A stretch of DNA of 64,000 bases from Methylotenera sp. G11 (GCF_000799735.1 NZ_JUHH01000001.1:1798001-1862000), one strand, 5' to 3'; positions 18,753-30,199 are shown, counted from the stretch's first letter. Numbers and translations are program-made. The notes: generated by a model from the sequence alone, not told the origin.

Positions 18753-19172
18753 TTAAACAGGATCAATATTGTTATCTTTACACCAATCCAGTAATGCAAT
18801 CTCGGATGCATTCGCTTCAAAAACATGCCATTTTTCCAACTTTCCTTCTGATCGCAGCAGCTCTTTAAAACGTCTATATGCCCCTCTTTTACGAAATAAA
18901 CTGGCAGCAAAGTTGTAATCATGCGGAATTTCTTCACTGACAAAAGATAGCGCCAAATTCTGTCCAAGTTTTAAGTTGTTTTTATGAGGAACGGGAATAT
19001 ATCGATCAGATGTTTCAAGGTCGTCCGGACCTTTTTCTTCCAGGTCAATGACAGTCGATTTCCAGTAAATAGTGCCAGTATTCATGCATATATAGGCACT
19101 GTGTTGAGATGATGGTCCGGAACTTACAAATTCAAATGCATTACGTAATTCGTTGAAATTTATACTATGCAT
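18753..19172 (-). CDS. UPF0158 family protein
   Basis: A 139-residue soluble protein that fits the UPF0158 family. The recognisable pieces are SDRYIPVPHKNNLKLGQNLALSF, an RKRGAYRRFKELL segment and a C-terminal WHVFEANASEIALLDWC. No function is known for the family. It sits between gyrB and pilU and, together with gyrB and dnaN, is enclosed by the two copies of the 193-bp repeat. A terminator separates it from gyrB, so it needs its own promoter in the short gap before 19216. Confidence 0.85.
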   Translation of the reverse strand: MHSINFNELRNAFEFVSSGPSSQHSAYICMNTGTIYWKSTVIDLEEKGPDDLETSDRYIPVPHKNNLKLGQNLALSFVSEEIPHDYNFAASLFRKRGAYRRFKELLRSEGKLEKWHVFEANASEIALLDWCKDNNIDPV

Positions 19173-19216
19173 ACCGTTCCATAAAATTTAAATAGTGATC
19201 ATGAAGTATCAGTTAC

Positions 19217-19243
19217 AAAAAAAGCCCTTAGAGGGCTTTTTTT
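19217..19243 (-). terminator. Rho-independent terminator after gyrB
   Basis: Seven A, a GCCC/GGGC stem with a 5-base loop, then seven T. It follows the gyrB stop on the minus strand; the symmetry would let it work in both directions. Confidence 0.85.
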
Positions 19244-19273
19244 GTTTGTATTGCGAATGTTTTTTAAGAAGTT

Positions 19274-21703
<2,430 letters not shown>

Positions 21704-21725
21704 TTATAAAATTTGATTAAAATGA

Positions 21726-21741
21726 TGTTTCACGTGAAACA
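21726..21741. promoter_or_regulatory. parS site 1 (between dnaN and gyrB)
   Basis: The perfect 16-bp palindrome TGTTTCACGTGAAACA is the bacterial consensus for ParB binding. It sits in the 59-bp gap between dnaN and gyrB, 11-12 kb from parAB. Confidence 0.95.
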
Positions 21742-21750
21742 GGCCTTTGT

Positions 21751-22851
21751 TTAGATGCGCATCGGCATTACTACATATTTATAATCAGCATTGCTTGGTA
21801 CAGTGATCAGGCAACTGCTATTAGCATCTGCAAATGAGAATGTCACCTGATCGCTATTGGTATTATTGAGTACATCAATTAAATAAGTAACATTGAAGCC
21901 TATATCCAGACTGTCACCGTTGTAATCGATTTCCAACTCTTCCTCAGCCTCCTCCTGATCGCTGTTAGTGCTGATCAGCTTTAGGTTGTTATTACTCAAT
22001 ACCATACGGATACCGCGATATTTTTCATTAGATAAAATTGAAGCGCGCTGCATGGCCAGTAAAACATTTAAACGTTCGGCAGAAAATGTATTCTTATGCC
22101 CGGTCGGGATAACACGGTTGTAATCAGGGAATTTCCCATCGATGACTTTAGAAATAAGTTTGATATTGCCAAAGTTAAAGTTCACCTGATTGTTCGAAAT
22201 CTCTACCGTTACGTCTTCTTCGCTATCATCAAGTAATTTAATTAATTCGATGACGGTTTTTCTAGGCAGGATTACTTCCTGTTTTTCATAATTCTGTTTA
22301 AGTTCGGTAGATGTGAAACTCAGGCGATGTCCGTCCGTACCTACGATATTCAAACGATTGGCATTCACTTCAAATAGCAAACCATTCAGGTAATAACGAA
22401 TGTCCTGCTGGGCCATTGCAAATTCAACCTGCTTCAGCAGATCTTTCAATTGCCCCTGACCGATATTGATTAAAGTCGCCTGGCTAGTGGTTTTAGTCAT
22501 TACCGGGTAATCGGCAGCAGGCAATGTCTGCAGGTTAAAACGGCTTTTACCGGCTTTTACGGTAATGCGGCTATCATTGGTAGCCATATTGATTTCCGAA
22601 CTGTCAGGTAAAGATCTGCAGATATCGAGTAGTTTTTTTGCAGAGATGGTGGTTGAAAAATCACCGCTAGTGCCGCTATCTACTGACAATGAAATCTGCA
22701 TTTCCAAATCTGTAGCAGTCAGATGAATCTTATTCTGTTTTGCTTCAAGTAACAGATTGGACAGAATAGGTAATGTATGCCTTTTTTCTACAATGCTTGT
22801 TACTGAAGTTAATGGTTTTAATAAAGTTTCACGGTTGATTTGGATATTCAT
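21751..22851 (-). CDS. dnaN: DNA polymerase III beta sliding clamp
   Basis: DnaN is the ring-shaped processivity clamp of the replicative polymerase. The 366-residue product has the family's start (MNIQINRETLLKPLTSV), RHTLPILSNLLLEA, a central VGTDGHRLSFT motif, RGIRMVLSNN-type segment and the C-terminal V-M-P-M-R-I. Three similar domains fit the length. It is transcribed leftward from the dnaA side, with repeat copy B as its upstream region. Confidence 0.98.
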   Translation of the reverse strand: MNIQINRETLLKPLTSVTSIVEKRHTLPILSNLLLEAKQNKIHLTATDLEMQISLSVDSGTSGDFSTTISAKKLLDICRSLPDSSEINMATNDSRITVKAGKSRFNLQTLPAADYPVMTKTTSQATLINIGQGQLKDLLKQVEFAMAQQDIRYYLNGLLFEVNANRLNIVGTDGHRLSFTSTELKQNYEKQEVILPRKTVIELIKLLDDSEEDVTVEISNNQVNFNFGNIKLISKVIDGKFPDYNRVIPTGHKNTFSAERLNVLLAMQRASILSNEKYRGIRMVLSNNNLKLISTNSDQEEAEEELEIDYNGDSLDIGFNVTYLIDVLNNTNSDQVTFSFADANSSCLITVPSNADYKYVVMPMRI

Positions 22852-22870
22852 CTTTATAACCTAAATAATG

Positions 22871-23063
22871 TATATAAAATAATAACAATAATAATGAAGT
22901 TAATTTCTGTGTATAACTTGTTATTTATATTTAAAATCAGCAACTTGATTTAAATACGGTTTTCTTGGTAAAGCCATAATCTGTTGTGGATAGATTGTTG
23001 AGTAAAAATCCGGTATTTTAAAAACACAACCTTATCCTAATTCTATCCACACGCAATCCTTAA
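22871..23063 (-). repeat. Copy B of the 193-bp direct repeat: dnaA-dnaN intergenic region
   Basis: This fills nearly all of the 214-bp gap between dnaA and dnaN, ending 2 bp from the dnaA stop. DnaA-box-like sites are at 22908-22916 (TGTGTATAA), 22985-22993 (TGTGGATAG) and 23043-23051 (CTATCCACA). It presumably holds the dnaN promoter and possibly part of the replication origin. Its near-identical twin is at 18528-18720. Confidence 0.95.
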
Positions 23064-23065
23064 TA

Positions 23066-24550
23066 TTAACCTCTTATTACTTGTACTAAAAATCCGATAT
23101 CCCTGGCTATTGTAGGATCATTTTGCCTTAATTGATCGACTTCATCACATGCGTGCATGACAGTTGTATGATGCCTGCCGCCGAAAGCCTCACCAATCTC
23201 CGGAAAACTGTGATTGGTAAGTTCACGTGACAACGCCATAGCTATTTGCCTAGGTCTTGCAAAGTTACGTGTTCGTTTTTTGCTGTACATTTCCGCTACT
23301 TTGATTTTGTAGTAGTCAGCTACTGTTTTCTGAATATTTTCCATGGTCACTTGCCTGCCGCGTACAGCGATTAAATCACGCAAGGCATCTTTGGCTAAAT
23401 GCACATCAATTGCATGGCCGGTAAACTTCGCCATGGCAATAATACGGTTAAGCGCCCCTTCCAGCTCACGTACGCTGGATCGAATCTGTTTGGCAATAAA
23501 AAATGCTACGTCTTCGGGTAGGTTTAAATGTACAGCTTCAGCTTTTTTAAGCAGGATGGCTACCCGCATCTCAAGTTCCGGCGGTTCAACCGCAACGGTT
23601 AAACCCCAGCTGAAACGTGTTCTTAAACGTTCATCCACATCTGCGATTTCTTTCGGGTAAGTGTCGCAGGTAATTACAATCTGTTTTTTAGTTTCAATCA
23701 GCGAGTTGAACGCGTAGAAGAATTCTTCCTGGGTGCGAGTTTTTTTTGCAAAAAACTGAATATCGTCAATCAGCAGCAGATCCAGAGAGTGATACTGGCG
23801 TTTAAACTCATCGAACGCTTTATGCTCGTATGCCTTGACTACATCAGAAACATAGCGTTCTGCGTGCAGGTAACGGATCTTTGCGTTTGGGTTGTGAATT
23901 CTCAACTCGTTGCCTATAGCCTGCAACAAGTGTGTTTTACCCAAGCCTACGCCACCATAGATAAACAAAGGGTTGTAAGCGGTGCCTGGATTTTCTGCAA
24001 CCTGTATAGCGGCTGCACGTGCCAACTGGTTGGCGCGGCCGGTCACATAATTGCTGAAATTAAAACTTGGATTTAGGCCGGAGTCATCACTCTTTTTATG
24101 TGTGGATTTCGAGCTGCCCGAACTTTTTCCGGCTGTTGAATTCAGTGCTTTAGCTAAGTTGATTTTAATGTTCTGCTGTAGTTCTGCTTTAAGATTTTCT
24201 TCATCCAGCAGATTTTCTTCACTCAGGTTCTTTTCAACAGTGTTTTGCGGGGTATTGTTTTTAGTTTTTGGCTCCGCTTTTTTGCTGGCAACCGGATTGG
24301 CAGCCTTTCCCTTGGATTCACCGACGATGAATTCTATTTTTAAACCAGCAAGATTGAGTTCATCGGCAAATTGTTCTATTTTTTTAAGAAACCTGTCTTT
24401 GACCCACTGCATTACAAAGCGATTGGGCGCACAAATAACCACTTTTTCGCCATCTATATTGGCATTAAGTGGTTTGATCCAGGTGTTGAATTGTTGTGCA
24501 GAAAGCTCGCTTTCAAAACGGCTGATACAAGCAGGCCAAAAATTATCCAT
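23066..24550 (-). CDS. dnaA: Chromosomal replication initiator DnaA
   Basis: DnaA binds DnaA boxes and melts the origin to start replication. Domain I is at residues 1-75 (WPACISRFESELSAQQFNTWI). A long Lys/Asn/Ser-rich linker covers about 80-160. The AAA+ domain has GGVGLGKTHLLQAIGNE (199 onward) and the LLIDDIQFF Walker B. Domain IV has the DnaA signature GGRHHTTVMHACDEV near the C-terminus. The 494-residue length is normal. It is divergent from rpmH; the gap between them is the best oriC candidate in the window. Confidence 0.98.
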   Translation of the reverse strand: MDNFWPACISRFESELSAQQFNTWIKPLNANIDGEKVVICAPNRFVMQWVKDRFLKKIEQFADELNLAGLKIEFIVGESKGKAANPVASKKAEPKTKNNTPQNTVEKNLSEENLLDEENLKAELQQNIKINLAKALNSTAGKSSGSSKSTHKKSDDSGLNPSFNFSNYVTGRANQLARAAAIQVAENPGTAYNPLFIYGGVGLGKTHLLQAIGNELRIHNPNAKIRYLHAERYVSDVVKAYEHKAFDEFKRQYHSLDLLLIDDIQFFAKKTRTQEEFFYAFNSLIETKKQIVITCDTYPKEIADVDERLRTRFSWGLTVAVEPPELEMRVAILLKKAEAVHLNLPEDVAFFIAKQIRSSVRELEGALNRIIAMAKFTGHAIDVHLAKDALRDLIAVRGRQVTMENIQKTVADYYKIKVAEMYSKKRTRNFARPRQIAMALSRELTNHSFPEIGEAFGGRHHTTVMHACDEVDQLRQNDPTIARDIGFLVQVIRG

Positions 24551-24776
24551 CAGTTGAGCGTTACCCTTATTTGTACCTGTGTTAAAAGGTATTGTTATTT
24601 AAGTTATTGTTTTTAATATATAAATAATATTTATTGTTAATATTATCTTCGGTGTAATCAGCCATTCATTCTAGCTGTTTTAGGCAAACTTATCCACAGC
24701 CATTTGTATAATTTGCCAATATAAATATTATTCGACCAGAACCTGATGCATTTAAGTGGCTAAATCTAAATAAACA
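24551..24776. other. Candidate replication origin (oriC) between dnaA and rpmH
   Basis: The gap is very AT-rich, especially 24596-24652, which would suit a DNA-unwinding element. It holds a perfect DnaA box TTATCCACA at 24690-24698. Gene direction flips here: a mainly leftward block on one side and a long rightward block on the other, as expected at an origin. Additional DnaA-box-like sites lie in the dnaA-dnaN gap and its copy, so the origin could be multipartite. No experimental mapping is implied. Confidence 0.6.
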
Positions 24777-24806
24777 TTGACAAAAGAGCGTGTAATCGGG
24801 TTTAAT
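24777..24806 (+). promoter_or_regulatory. Promoter for rpmH-rnpA
   Basis: A perfect -35 box TTGACA (24777-24782), an 18-bp spacer and the -10 box TTTAAT (24801-24806, five of six consensus bases). The rpmH start codon is 38 bp further on. Confidence 0.7.
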
Positions 24807-24843
24807 AACGCCCTTTGTAGCATTTTGCTAGCCGGAGATTTAC

Positions 24844-24978
24844 ATGAAACGTACATATCAACCATCTAAAACACGTCGTGCCCGTACGCATGGCTTCTTA
24901 GTTCGCATGAAAACTAAAGGCGGCCGCGCTGTGATTGCAGCTCGTCGTGCTAAAGGTCGTTCACGCTTAGGTCTTTAA
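24844..24978 (+). CDS. rpmH: Ribosomal protein L34
   Basis: This 44-residue, highly basic protein of the large ribosomal subunit begins [18 protein letters not shown] and ends in R-S-R-L-G-L. Its length and sequence are those of bacterial L34. A GGAGA ribosome site lies 7 bp upstream. It is the first gene of the rightward block leaving the origin and is followed by a terminator that probably reduces read-through into rnpA. Confidence 0.98.
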   Translation: MKRTYQPSKTRRARTHGFLVRMKTKGGRAVIAARRAKGRSRLGL

Positions 24979-24982
24979 TAAT

Positions 24983-25007
24983 AAAGCTCCTTGGGAGCTT
25001 TGTTTTT
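24983..25007 (+). terminator. Hairpin terminator or attenuator after rpmH
   Basis: The stem AAAGCTCC / GGAGCTTT with a 3-base loop is followed by a G and five T. It lies between rpmH and rnpA, so it may only partly terminate, giving more L34 than RnpA. Confidence 0.75.
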
Positions 25008-25061
25008 ATACCACTGTGCTATTTTTAGCGTTTTTTACATTAAAACACTATATTAATAACA

Positions 25062-25460
25062 GTGCCTACGCTTAGATTTACAAAAAAAGCTAAGCTGATT
25101 AAAACGGATGAATTTTCATCCGTTTTTAATTTCCGCAAACGCATTTCAGCCAGGTATTTAGCGGTACACTATCAGCCTAATGATTTTGGGTTTGCACGGT
25201 TGGGTTTGGTAGTGGGTAAGAAAGTTGCCAAGCGGGCTGTAGATAGAAATTATATGCGCCGCGTATTGCGTGAGTTTTTCAGAGCTCAACAATATAAAAT
25301 CAATCCTGTTGATTTAGTAATACGCGTGCAGAAAAAGTTTGAAAAAGAAGATTTTTTGCAGATTAAACAAGAGTTTGAATCGTTGATCGAAAAAGTAAAT
25401 CGACGTACACAAGCGCAGTTGCCAGTAATCTCTGTTGTTCCGGTGCAGATTAGTGAGTAG
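25062..25460 (+). CDS. rnpA: Ribonuclease P protein component
   Basis: RnpA assists the catalytic RNA of RNase P in trimming tRNA 5' leaders. The 132-residue basic protein has FTKKAKLIKTDEFSSVF, then the RNase P motif in RLGLVVGKKVAKRAVDRNYMRRVLREFFR. It starts at GTG 25062 with no obvious ribosome site. Gene order rpmH-rnpA-yidD-yidC-mnmE is almost universal in proteobacteria. Confidence 0.95.
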   Translation: MPTLRFTKKAKLIKTDEFSSVFNFRKRISARYLAVHYQPNDFGFARLGLVVGKKVAKRAVDRNYMRRVLREFFRAQQYKINPVDLVIRVQKKFEKEDFLQIKQEFESLIEKVNRRTQAQLPVISVVPVQISE

Positions 25461-25481
25461 GTGCAAATTAAGTGGTGATAA

Positions 25482-25697
25482 ATGATGATGGCACGTTTAC
25501 TGATCTGGATTGTTAAAGTCTATCAATTGGTGTTGAGTCCATTTTTTGGTCAGCAATGCCGTTTTTACCCCACTTGCTCACAATATGCATTAGATGCACT
25601 TCACAAGCATGGCGCTATTGCCGGCAGTTATTATACCGTTCGCAGACTGTCACGTTGCCACCCATGGTGTGACGGCGGCCATGACCCTATCCCTTAA
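25482..25697 (+). CDS. yidD: Membrane protein insertion efficiency factor YidD
   Basis: A 71-residue protein with an amphipathic start (LLIWIVKVYQLVLSPFFG) and the conserved CRFYPTCSQYALDAL and GGHDPIP motifs. YidD helps YidC insert membrane proteins. Three consecutive ATG codons begin the frame (25482, 25485 and 25488), so the exact start is not fixed. It lies between rnpA and yidC in one operon. Confidence 0.94.
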   Translation: MMMARLLIWIVKVYQLVLSPFFGQQCRFYPTCSQYALDALHKHGAIAGSYYTVRRLSRCHPWCDGGHDPIP

Positions 25698-25735
25698 GTT
25701 ACATTAAATTTTTAAAAGATCGCCAATAAAAAATT

Positions 25736-27379
25736 ATGGATACAAGACGTTTAGTTTTATTTGTAATATTTTCTATGTCTATTTTGATGTTGTGGGATGC
25801 CTGGCAGCGTCATCATGCACCTGCGGAAACTGCACCGCAGGTTGCTGCTGCCAACCAGAATGTGGCGCCTGCGGCTAGTCCTGCTGATGTGCCGGTGAAT
25901 GGCGATTACAAATTGCAGACAGGTCAGCGTATTCAAGTTACAACAGACTTGTTCAAGGCTGATATTGAAACTACGGGGGGTGACCTGCGCAGGCTGGAAC
26001 TGCTGAAGCATCGTGCGGCAGATGACGAGAAGGCAAACTTTGTATTGCTGGATGATGCTGCCAAGCCGATGCTCTATGTAGCACAGACCGGCTTGATCGG
26101 AGGGGATTTGCCTTCGCATAATGCTGTATTCACCAGTGGTGCGAGCAGTTATCAGATGGCGGATGGCCAGGATAAGCTTGAAGTACGCTTAAGCTGGGCT
26201 AGTGCAAATGGCATTACTGTCGATAAAGTCTATACTTTCCATCGTAATCGTTATGATATTGATGTCAGTTATGAAATTAAAAACGGTACAACAGCAGCAA
26301 TAACGCCCACCGTTTACTACCAGATTGTACATGACAGTGAATCTAACCAGGGCTCCGCGTTAATGCCTACATTCACCGGTGGTTCGTATTACACCGAGGC
26401 AACAAAATTCAAGAAACTTGCATTCAAGGATATGCTGGAAAAACCGCTTAACATCACTTCGAAAGATGGCTGGGTTGGCTTACTGCAGCATTATTTTGTG
26501 AGCGCTTGGATTCCTCAGGATGGTCTTGAACGTAAGTTTTACACCGATAAATTGAGCAGCAAAATTTACCGTATTGGTACCAAGAGCACGTTAAGTACGA
26601 TTGCACCGGGTGCAAGCCTGACTGTACCGGCTCGCCTGTTTTCTGGCCCGCAAACCAAGCAGGATTTACATGCAACGGCACCTGGTCTTGAGTTCACTGT
26701 TGACTATGGCTGGCTGACTATCATTGCTGCTCCACTGTTCTGGCTGTTGGCTAAAATCCATGGTGTGGTACAAAACTGGGGTGTGGCAATTATCCTGCTG
26801 ACCTTGCTGATTAAAGCTGCATTCTTCAAGCTTTCGGCTTCAGGTTACCGTAGCATGGCGCAGATGCGCGAGTTGGCACCACGCCTGCAATCAATGAAAG
26901 AAAAGTTTGGTGATGATCGCCAGAAAATGCAGATGGCGATGATGGATCTCTACAAAAAAGAGAAAATCAACCCTATGGGTGGCTGCTTTCCTATCTTGAT
27001 TCAGGTGCCGGTATTCATTGCGCTTTACTGGGTGTTGCTGGGTTCTGTCGAATTGCGCCATGCGCCGTTCTTTGGCTGGATTAAAGACCTGTCTGCAATT
27101 GACCCGTATTACATCCTGCCGATTCTCATGGGGGCTACCATGATTATCCAAACCAAGCTGAATCCTAAACCTACAGACCCAATGCAGGCTAAGGTCATGA
27201 CCTGGATGCCGGTGGTATTCAGCGTGTTCTTCTTCTTCTTCCCGGCTGGTCTTGTATTGTATTGGCTTGTGAATAACGTGCTATCCATCGCTCAGCAATG
27301 GTATGTGAACAAGATGATCCATGCTGAAAATCTGGCTAAAAAACAAGGTCACGTTAAAAAATCAGGTGAGCATCACTAG
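25736..27379 (+). CDS. yidC: Membrane protein insertase YidC
   Basis: YidC inserts and folds inner-membrane proteins, alone or with SecYEG. The 547-residue protein has an N-terminal helix (residues 5-20), an Ala/Pro linker and a large periplasmic domain of the Gram-negative type up to about residue 340. The Oxa1-like core follows, with [40 protein letters not shown] and later membrane helices. It ends in a basic tail. The 3' end overlaps the mnmE start by 14 bp. Confidence 0.97.
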   Translation: MDTRRLVLFVIFSMSILMLWDAWQRHHAPAETAPQVAAANQNVAPAASPADVPVNGDYKLQTGQRIQVTTDLFKADIETTGGDLRRLELLKHRAADDEKANFVLLDDAAKPMLYVAQTGLIGGDLPSHNAVFTSGASSYQMADGQDKLEVRLSWASANGITVDKVYTFHRNRYDIDVSYEIKNGTTAAITPTVYYQIVHDSESNQGSALMPTFTGGSYYTEATKFKKLAFKDMLEKPLNITSKDGWVGLLQHYFVSAWIPQDGLERKFYTDKLSSKIYRIGTKSTLSTIAPGASLTVPARLFSGPQTKQDLHATAPGLEFTVDYGWLTIIAAPLFWLLAKIHGVVQNWGVAIILLTLLIKAAFFKLSASGYRSMAQMRELAPRLQSMKEKFGDDRQKMQMAMMDLYKKEKINPMGGCFPILIQVPVFIALYWVLLGSVELRHAPFFGWIKDLSAIDPYYILPILMGATMIIQTKLNPKPTDPMQAKVMTWMPVVFSVFFFFFPAGLVLYWLVNNVLSIAQQWYVNKMIHAENLAKKQGHVKKSGEHH

Positions 27380-28715
27380 TCCAATAGACACTATTGCCGC
27401 TATCGCCACCGCCAGTGGTGCTGGCGGCATTGGTGTTGTCAGGGTTTCTGGCCCGTTAAGCCGTGCTATAGCGACCGAAGTGCTGGGGCATTGCCCTGCC
27501 CCGCGTCATGCAGCTTATCTTGATTTCAAACAGGCGAACGGTGATCTGATTGATCGCGGCATCGCTATTTTCTACCCCAATCCCCATTCCTATACAGGTG
27601 AAGACGTGCTTGAATTACAGGCGCACGGCGGTACTGCGTTGATGCAGATCGTATTGTCACGCTGTATAGCTTTAGGTGCGCGCCAAGCGGAGCCGGGTGA
27701 ATTTACGCGCCGCGCTTACCTGAATGACAAGATGGATCTTGCTCAGGCAGAGGCTGTTGCTGATGTAATCAATGCGGCTACGATGGAGGCTGCAAAAAGC
27801 GCGGTACGTTCTTTATCTGGTGAATTTTCACAGCGTATCAATAGTCTGTTGCTCAAGTTGATTGATCTGCGTATGTATGTTGAGGCGTGCCTTGATTTTC
27901 CGGAAGAGGAAATTGATTTCATTACGCAGGGGCGCGTGGCTGAGAAATTGGCGGCAATTGTGATAGAGCTTTCTTCTGTATTTGCAAAAGCAAGGCAAGG
28001 CAGTTTGTTGCGAGAAGGTATTAATGTTGTTTTGGTCGGCCAGCCTAATGTCGGAAAATCAAGCTTGATGAATCAGCTTGCTGGTGAAGAGGTTGCGATT
28101 GTAACTTCAATTGCAGGCACAACCCGCGATACTATTAAAAACGCAATTCAGATTAACGGCGTACCTTTGCATATTATTGATACTGCTGGTTTGCGTGAAA
28201 CAGACGATGAGGTGGAAAAATTCGGTATTGCCCGAACTTGGCGAGCCACAGAAACGGCCAATATCGCATTATTATTGGTAGATGCAGCCCATGGCATTAC
28301 CGAGACTGAAAAATCGATTTTAGATAGGTTGCCGCAAGAAATCGCCAAAATCTGGGTGCATAATAAGATAGATGTGACCCAAGAACCGGCTTTGATTGAA
28401 GAAAAAAATCAGGCAACGCATATTTACCTCTCTGCAAAAACCGGAGTTGGAGTTGAATTGCTTAAGGCGCAATTGTTGAAGCTGGCTGGGTATCAGAATA
28501 ATTCAGAGGGTGTTTTTATGGCGCGTGCCAGGCATTTGCAGGCTCTGGCTGAGGTTGAAGCGCATTTGCAATTGGCGGGTAATCAGATGGATTCTGCTGA
28601 GTTGGTGGCTGAAGAGTTGCGGCTGGCGCAGGAATCTCTTGGTGGCATCACTGGTGAATTTACTCCAGACGACTTGCTTGGCGAGATATTCTCTAAATTC
28701 TGTATCGGCAAATAA
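27366..28715 (+). CDS. mnmE: tRNA uridine-5-carboxymethylaminomethyl(34) synthesis GTPase MnmE
   Basis: With MnmG, MnmE modifies the wobble uridine of several tRNAs. From the GTG at 27366 the protein is 449 residues, close to E. coli (454). It has the N-terminal tetrahydrofolate-binding domain ([20 protein letters not shown]), a G domain with GQPNVGKSS at 225-233 and DTAGLRET, and the conserved C-terminal F-C-I-G-K. The frame is open upstream to an ATG at 27321, inside yidC, but those residues do not resemble the family, so the overlapping GTG was chosen. The partner mnmG is 1.6 kb downstream. Confidence 0.95.
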   Translation: MSITSPIDTIAAIATASGAGGIGVVRVSGPLSRAIATEVLGHCPAPRHAAYLDFKQANGDLIDRGIAIFYPNPHSYTGEDVLELQAHGGTALMQIVLSRCIALGARQAEPGEFTRRAYLNDKMDLAQAEAVADVINAATMEAAKSAVRSLSGEFSQRINSLLLKLIDLRMYVEACLDFPEEEIDFITQGRVAEKLAAIVIELSSVFAKARQGSLLREGINVVLVGQPNVGKSSLMNQLAGEEVAIVTSIAGTTRDTIKNAIQINGVPLHIIDTAGLRETDDEVEKFGIARTWRATETANIALLLVDAAHGITETEKSILDRLPQEIAKIWVHNKIDVTQEPALIEEKNQATHIYLSAKTGVGVELLKAQLLKLAGYQNNSEGVFMARARHLQALAEVEAHLQLAGNQMDSAELVAEELRLAQESLGGITGEFTPDDLLGEIFSKFCIGK

Positions 28716-28743
28716 ACTCGGCTATTACTGCCGAGTTTATTTG
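28709..28743. terminator. Bidirectional hairpin terminator between mnmE and the YegP-type gene
   Basis: A perfect 14-bp stem (28709-28722 with 28730-28743) has a 7-nt loop. It includes the mnmE stop codon and separates converging genes. The stem's outer half is A/T so either strand ends in a U-rich run. Confidence 0.75.
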
Positions 28744-28764
28744 TATCTTCTAGCTACCTTTCAA

Positions 28765-29100
28765 TTATGCACTGGCTTCAATGACCTGCGCTTCCGGCGC
28801 ATTTTTTTTGACGGATTCAATGCCGTTGTCACGCGAGGCTTCGCTTTCGTATTGCTGGCTTTGGCCGATAATCTGATGGTTACCGGCTTTTAGCGTGAAG
28901 TACGGTTTTCCGGATTTTGATACCAGGCGTTCGTAGCGGTTGTCATCGGGGGCATTTTTCTGGACAGAGGCAATGCCGTTAAGTGCGCTGGCTTTGGTCT
29001 CATACATCTCTGACTGTAGAATCACCTGGCCATTGCCAGCTAATAGATTGAAGTGGAATTGCCCATTTTTAGCTACTTTTAATTCGAATTTACCGGCCAT
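28765..29100 (-). CDS. YegP/UPF0339 (DUF1508) tandem-domain protein
   Basis: A 111-residue soluble protein made of two DUF1508 repeats. Each has the pattern F-x-L-K-A-x-N-G-Q-x-I-L-x-S-E-x-Y-x-x-x-A-S-A-x-x-G-I-x-S-V-x-K-N-A. The units cover about residues 4-52 and 57-103. The closest known relative is E. coli YegP, of unknown role. AAGGAG lies 8 bp before the ATG. It is followed on the minus strand by the mnmE-side hairpin. Confidence 0.9.
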   Translation of the reverse strand: MAGKFELKVAKNGQFHFNLLAGNGQVILQSEMYETKASALNGIASVQKNAPDDNRYERLVSKSGKPYFTLKAGNHQIIGQSQQYESEASRDNGIESVKKNAPEAQVIEASA

Positions 29101-29255
29101 GGTAATGCTCCTTATTGGTTATTATAAAACTGTTGCAATGTTAAATTTTCTGGTTTTTCAACGCAAATATAAGGTTGTGTAGGTAAATTACGCTACATTG
29201 TAATTCACAGCCCAGTATAGGCCTTTAATTGTTGTCGTGTAAAGTTGGTTTGATA

Positions 29256-29271
29256 TGTTTCACGTGGAACG
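29256..29271. promoter_or_regulatory. parS-like site (near consensus)
   Basis: TGTTTCACGTGGAACG departs from the 16-bp parS consensus at the last base, with one further change at a tolerated position. It lies 206 bp from the perfect site at 29477. The gap 29101-29572 (472 bp) otherwise holds only that second site; a 97-codon open frame across it has no family resemblance. Confidence 0.65.
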
Positions 29272-29467
29272 TGGTTGGAGAATATGCATGGTGTTCGGCT
29301 CATCAATCTGTCCGATTTTGTATACATTACCCATGACTTCCCTGCTCAATCTGGAGTATTTTCGAATAGTCGGATTAATATTGACCAGGTAAATTTAGTA
29401 TATTGGCAGTATATGTTTATTGCAGGGCGCAATGCGGAATGGGTGGTGATATTGTTATTGGGCGTTA

Positions 29468-29501
29468 AAAAAGCAGTGTTTCACGTGAAACACTGCTTTT
29501 T
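29468..29501. promoter_or_regulatory. parS site 2 inside a 34-bp perfect palindrome
   Basis: The consensus parS (29477-29492) is the centre of a perfect palindrome of 17-base arms, flanked by A on the left and T on the right. Besides binding ParB, the transcript could fold into a hairpin with a U tail, so it may also end the leftward cytochrome gene that stops at 29573. Confidence 0.92.
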
Positions 29502-29572
29502 AATTTTGCTTCCTATTAACGGGGTAGCACTATTGCTAATGCAACCCTGCAATGTTCAGCGCAAGTAGCTAA

Positions 29573-30016
29573 TTATTTTTTAGCTGTTGGTGTTTTTTCA
29601 GTTAATAGATAAGCGATGTAGTTTGCTTTTTCAGCGGCTGTACAATCGGCGCCGATTACTTCATTACAGTGTTTAGTAAATTGTTCTTCAACTTTATCAA
29701 CATCTGCAAAGCGTTTTGGATTTACGTTAGGTGATAATGGAGCGATTTTCTTACCGGTAACGATGTGCTTGCCTTCGTTAGCTGGGTTTTGTGTGTGGCA
29801 TGATGAGCATGAAGTCTCTTTGCCGTTGGCGCCTTTGATCTTGCGGTTGAAGAATAGTTTACCGTCAACAGCTGATGGGCTGCCGTATTCTGGGTTGGCG
29901 GTTTTAGCGAATGATTTGTATCTGGTTTGCAGCTTAACTGCATTATCTACATCAGCATATGCTGAGAATGCAGCAAAGCCTAACAAGGCAGCCAAAACAA
30001 TACTTAAGTTTTTCAT
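29573..30016 (-). CDS. SHP-type c-type cytochrome (DUF1924)
   Basis: A 147-residue secreted c-type cytochrome. It has a signal peptide (MKNLSIVLAALLGFAAFSAYA) and one haem motif C-S-S-C-H near residue 73. The C-terminal half with FTKHCNEVIGADCTAAEKANYIAYLL fits the DUF1924/SHP (sphaeroides haem protein) family. In SHP the haem iron has an unusual asparagine ligand and binds O2 or NO; whether that applies here is inference. Two extra cysteines (in HCNEVIGADC) could form the SHP disulfide. No partner diheme cytochrome or b-type cytochrome gene is adjacent. Confidence 0.82.
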   Translation of the reverse strand: MKNLSIVLAALLGFAAFSAYADVDNAVKLQTRYKSFAKTANPEYGSPSAVDGKLFFNRKIKGANGKETSCSSCHTQNPANEGKHIVTGKKIAPLSPNVNPKRFADVDKVEEQFTKHCNEVIGADCTAAEKANYIAYLLTEKTPTAKK

Positions 30017-30183
30017 TTAATTCTCCGAAGTGTGAATAAAGATACCAGCTTTATTAGAATGTATTGAGTAGTTGGTAATGTAACTCTGTTAATTCTAAAC
30101 CAATTTAACGCGCCGTAAAGTTATTGGAATACATTTTATGCAAATTTTGTTAAGAAATTGTTTCATTGTTGTAATTTACGTGT

Positions 30184-30199
30184 TGTTTCACGTGAAACA
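30184..30199. promoter_or_regulatory. parS site 3 (upstream of mnmG)
   Basis: A perfect TGTTTCACGTGAAACA, 107 bp before the mnmG-rsmG-parAB genes. ParB bound here could also influence that operon's promoter, which must lie in the 30017-30290 gap. Confidence 0.95.

Noticed and set aside
29275-29568. 97-codon open frame on the plus strand between the YegP-type gene and the cytochrome gene
   Set aside because: It runs through a parS palindrome, has no ribosome site or family resemblance, and the palindrome better explains the sequence.
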